From Heterostelium album PN500 (Eukaryota; Evosea; Eumycetozoa; Acytosteliales; Acytosteliaceae): a DNA stretch of 64,000 nt. Under the pieces are notes generated by a model that had not been told where the DNA came from, searched no databases, and was given only the letters and a program-made list of their open reading frames with translations. A program made the translations under genes and the position numbers. The DNA lies in contig NW_008805090.1 in assembly GCF_000004825.1 (NCBI RefSeq), positions 496,001 to 560,000 of the forward strand. The letters run 5' to 3'. Below, piece after piece: positions 62,525-64,000 of this stretch; position 1 is the first letter of the stretch, and each line of letters begins with the position of its first letter.

Positions 62525-63342
62525 ACAGCACAGCTAATCAACAAACACACATATAATGCATCATACAACAATATTGCTTTCGAAACATTCTAATAATACA
62601 CAAGTAGTCCAATTTTTGTACTAACTTATATACCACACAAAACAAAACTCCCCTTTTTTAACAAAAAATAAAAATTTAATCCATCCTTTTTTAAAAGTTT
62701 CTGCAAAAAAAAGGTTGGTTATTTATTGATATTATATAATACAAATATAATAAACTTTAATCTCTAAATAATAAATTCAAAATTCTTCAAATATTGGGAT
62801 AAACTGTTGTTTCAATAAATATTTAATATTTTTTTAAAATTAAAAAGGTATATTATTAATAATCACAGTAATGTTATGCAAAATATTTAACAATAGATAA
62901 AATAAAAATAATTACAATTTTGAGATCAATATTATTAAATCATTTTCTTTTGACCCAAGATAGTTTGATATGATTTGTTTTTTTCTAGAAACTATTTTAA
63001 AAATTAAAAATTGATTGGTCAAAAAAAAATTCCAGTACTAACGAAACTCGGTTTTGGGCTAGATTTTTTCCAAAAAAGGAAAAAGAAAAAAGAATTCAAA
63101 GAAAATCTTAAATTATCTAACCATATATGACATAACATCTTTAAATTCAATAGAATTTATTTTTTGTTAAACAGTTTATTTAAAGATATTTTTACAATAT
63201 CAAGCGACATATTTAAATATCAAATTTGTGGTCAACCACTTTACTTTATTTATTTTTCTTTTGTTTACATAATAATATAATAACTTTATAATAATAATTT
63301 ATTTATTTATTTATTTGTATATTTATTTTCTATTATAAAAAT
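62525..63342. other. Intergenic, no gene seen
   Basis: A+T-rich spacer, TypA 3' flank and leader of the next gene (ATTT repeats at 63297-63318). Nothing else recognised. Confidence 0.5.
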
Positions 63343-64000
63343 ATGTATTTAGAAAAACAACTATTTAATTCTGTTTTTAATAATATAGTTATACAAAAAC
63401 CAATATTTCAATATGTTAAATGGATTCATCAAAAGATACAAAAGGACTCATATAAATGGGAAAACTTTTCAAAAATTCCTCGTTTACTAGTGGATTACGG
63501 ATATCACAATCCACTACAATCATATTTAGAAAATTATGAATTCCCTCTATCAGTAAAGGAATATTTCATTGGAATATTAATTTCTATTCGAAAGAATTCT
63601 CCTCAAACTCTATCTATTTTGCTTTCGCAATATAAGATAATGTTTGAAGTATTTCCAACAATGTATTATTATATATATGCACAACAATACCTATCATACG
63701 CAGTTTATTACAATAGACCTAATATGTTGGATGTCATCGATCAATACACAAAATCAGATTACAAAGAAGCTCTGGAATTAGTTGGTCAATATGGAGGAGT
63801 TGAATGTTTGGAGTGGTTGGTGAAAAAGATAAACAATAATCAAGACAGTGTCTATAGCGTGGTAGCCAATCTTTCTGTATATTTCGGTCAGACAGAAATC
63901 ACCAAGTGGTTGCTACAAAACATTCCAGAGTGCACCAAAGGATCAATATTTTATCTTGCAGTTACTGGAGGAAAGAAATCATCATTGAAATGGATCCATC
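63343..64000 (+). CDS. Ankyrin-like/F-box-like dictyostelid family protein, cut by the right edge
   Basis: Open from ATG 63343 to the window end with no stop (219 complete codons), so the 3' part is missing. N-terminus MYLEKQLFNSVFNNIVIQKP is the short F-box-like start seen in expanded dictyostelid families. It is followed by KWIHQKI and diverged ankyrin-like units (GGVECLEWLVKKI, FGQTEITKWLLQNIP, AVTGGKKSSLKWIH). Related in style to the protein at 48739-50724 but clearly diverged. No catalytic domain is visible. Confidence 0.75.
   Translation, partial: MYLEKQLFNSVFNNIVIQKPIFQYVKWIHQKIQKDSYKWENFSKIPRLLVDYGYHNPLQSYLENYEFPLSVKEYFIGILISIRKNSPQTLSILLSQYKIMFEVFPTMYYYIYAQQYLSYAVYYNRPNMLDVIDQYTKSDYKEALELVGQYGGVECLEWLVKKINNNQDSVYSVVANLSVYFGQTEITKWLLQNIPECTKGSIFYLAVTGGKKSSLKWIH

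Overview
The window looks like nuclear DNA from a dictyostelid social amoeba. Intergenic DNA is extremely A+T-rich, introns are short (about 60-90 bp) with GTAAGT/GTATGT donors, and starts sit in A-rich leaders. Proteins carry poly-N, poly-Q and poly-S tracts. The gene set includes a myosin-RhoGEF chimera, phospholipase B-like protein, RacC-like GTPase and dictyostelid ankyrin and F-box/LRR paralogs. Coding GC is clearly higher than I would expect for D. discoideum, so a Heterostelium/Cavenderia/Tieghemostelium-type species is more likely (inference). No virus-like element, transposon, tRNA, rRNA or CRISPR array was recognised.

Layout, left to right. 1-14785 (+): most of a giant VPS13-type lipid-transfer protein gene, entering from the left edge. 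15098-16966 (+): a secreted phospholipase B-like protein. 17158-22320 (-): a UBR-box E3 ubiquitin ligase with an N-myristoylation-like start. 23417-23554 (-): a 45-residue hydrophobic microprotein. 25329-30228 (-): a myosin M-type motor fused to a RhoGEF (DH-PH) module. About 3.9 kb of empty DNA separates it from 34142-36048 (+), a tau-tubulin-kinase-like kinase ending in a CaaX box. 37042-38473 (+): a MICU1-like mitochondrial calcium-uptake regulator. 39079-40884 (+): a membrane M14 carboxypeptidase. 41036-41199 (-): a spliced 30-residue microprotein. 41751-43061 (+): an unknown low-complexity protein. 43612-45070 (-): an RGS protein whose RGS domain is split by a long insert.

After about 3.7 kb of non-coding DNA come an ankyrin-family protein (48739-50724, -), a Rac GTPase (52644-53680, +), two tandem 3-methyladenine DNA glycosylase I genes (54404-55357 and 55535-56285, +), an F-box-like LRR protein (56308-58303, -), a sigma-type GST (59267-60015, +), a mitochondrial BipA/TypA GTPase (60338-62524, +) and the start of an ankyrin-like gene (63343 to the right edge, +).

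Several neighbours fall into recognisable cell-biological themes: Rac signalling and cytoskeleton (MyoM, Rac, RGS, kinase), membrane and lipid handling (VPS13, PLB), mitochondrial function (MICU1-like, TypA) and alkylation defence (the Tag pair). These are not operons, and no functional cluster is implied. Two otherwise intact genes (VPS13 and PLB-like) each have a single reading-frame break. The exon lengths sum to whole codons once one base is allowed for in each, so assembly indels or recent mutations should be considered.
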